Shown: positions 11,254-11,654 of the stretch, piece by piece | Layout: each line of letters starts with the position of its first letter | How positions within the stretch are numbered: position 1 is the first letter of the stretch | Assembly: GCA_045601305.1 (NCBI GenBank) | Contig: JAZRZG010000131.1 | Span: 1-11,654 of the forward strand | Length of the DNA: 11,654 nt | DNA from: Equadaptatus sp045601305 | GTDB taxonomy: Bacteria > Synergistota > Synergistia > Synergistales > Synergistaceae | Reading direction: 5' to 3' | The notes under the pieces: model-generated | Databases searched by the model: none | What the model was told of the DNA's origin: nothing | The model's input: the letters and a program-made list of their open reading frames with translations, nothing else | Translations under genes and position numbers: made by a program

Positions 11254-11654
11254 GCATACAGAGGTGGCAGCCGACACAACGCTTCCCAAGAATGGACGGT
11301 CTGCGAGTGTCCGGATTGAATTTTATCGCCTGATGGCCACCGTCATAGCAGGAGATGTAGCATCGTCCGCAACCTATACATTTCTCCTTGTCGAATCTTG
11401 GGAGTACGAATGTATCGCGGTCCAGTTTGTCCGGCGAAACGAACTGCGGGAGAGCCTCACCCACGATATCCGAGAGCCGCTTCACACTGTGGCGTGCCAT
11501 ATAATCCTGAACACCGGCAATCAGGTCGTCGATAATCCTGTATCCATACTGCATCACGGCAGTACATACCTGAACGTTCGAACACCCTATCCTGATATAT
11601 TCGATGGCATCCTTCCACGTCTCTATGCCTCCTATTCCGCTAAGAGGCATATCC
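11201..11654 (-). CDS. preA: Host dihydropyrimidine dehydrogenase subunit PreA-like, C-terminal part (5' end outside)
   Basis: The minus strand is open from the right edge to the TAG at 11201-11203, giving about 150 C-terminal residues. It shows the end of a dihydroorotate-dehydrogenase-like barrel (PLSGIGGIETWKDAIEYIRI, then NVQVCTAVMQYG, which bind the FMN phosphate in the family) followed by a ferredoxin-like domain. That domain has two 4Fe-4S motifs, CIGCGRCYISC and CVGCHLCMLICP. This matches PreA, which with PreT reduces uracil and thymine using NADH in bacteria. It ends normally (CPVGAISSGNRIPKP), so the element does not break it. The codon and word use differs from the phage genes, marking chromosomal DNA. 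Confidence 0.85.
   Translation of the reverse strand, partial: DMPLSGIGGIETWKDAIEYIRIGCSNVQVCTAVMQYGYRIIDDLIAGVQDYMARHSVKRLSDIVGEALPQFVSPDKLDRDTFVLPRFDKEKCIGCGRCYISCYDGGHQAIKFNPDTRRPSILGKRCVGCHLCMLICPVGAISSGNRIPKP

Overview
The window looks like one end of a prophage (or closely related phage-derived island) in a Bacteroidales chromosome, with the integrase end lying next to a host preA-type gene. The Bacteroidota assignment rests on promoters of the TTG-N20-TAnnTTTG type, AT-rich leaders with weak Shine-Dalgarno signals, an integrase with the layout common in Bacteroidales elements, and a VirE/VapE-style primase-helicase typical of Bacteroidales prophages. All element genes I accept are on the minus strand, so they are transcribed from high to low coordinates.

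Layout, right to left. At 11201-11654 is the 3' end of a host gene for a PreA-like dihydropyrimidine dehydrogenase subunit with two 4Fe-4S motifs. Between it and the element (about 10980-11200) is a junction stretch with a possible remnant ORF. Next come an integrase promoter and short repeats that may be integrase arm sites (10826-10978). The tyrosine integrase (9632-10810), a two-part protein whose C-terminal module recurs in a second gene (8798-9580), and a small coiled-coil protein (8538-8756) form one operon that ends at a strong terminator (8466-8501). A gene-free stretch (8184-8465) carries dyads. A second operon holds the second module-bearing protein (7449-8099), an excisionase-like HTH protein (7124-7357) and an 812-residue primase-helicase (4673-7111).

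Below the primase is an AT-rich region with eleven copies of an ACAACTGA-like octamer in both orientations (4364-4646). I read it as a replication origin, an autoregulatory operator array, or both, because the next gene is a ribbon-helix-helix-like protein (3928-4350). Then follow two tandem paralogous small proteins (3413-3724, 3076-3390), a small membrane protein (2910-3068), a promoter with a structured leader or small RNA ending in a terminator (about 2660-2790), and two proteins of unknown function (2267-2623, 1228-2217). The N-terminal 372 residues of a tail tape-measure protein run off the left edge.

Taken together: integration and excision (integrase, HTH protein, perhaps the module proteins as regulators), replication (primase-helicase plus repeat region plus RHH protein), then the start of virion morphogenesis. 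I see no CRISPR array, tRNA, rRNA or known defence system. The least explained elements are the duplicated module with its 60-bp identical DNA core and shared 30-bp gene leader, the repeat-rich probable origin, and the candidate small RNA.
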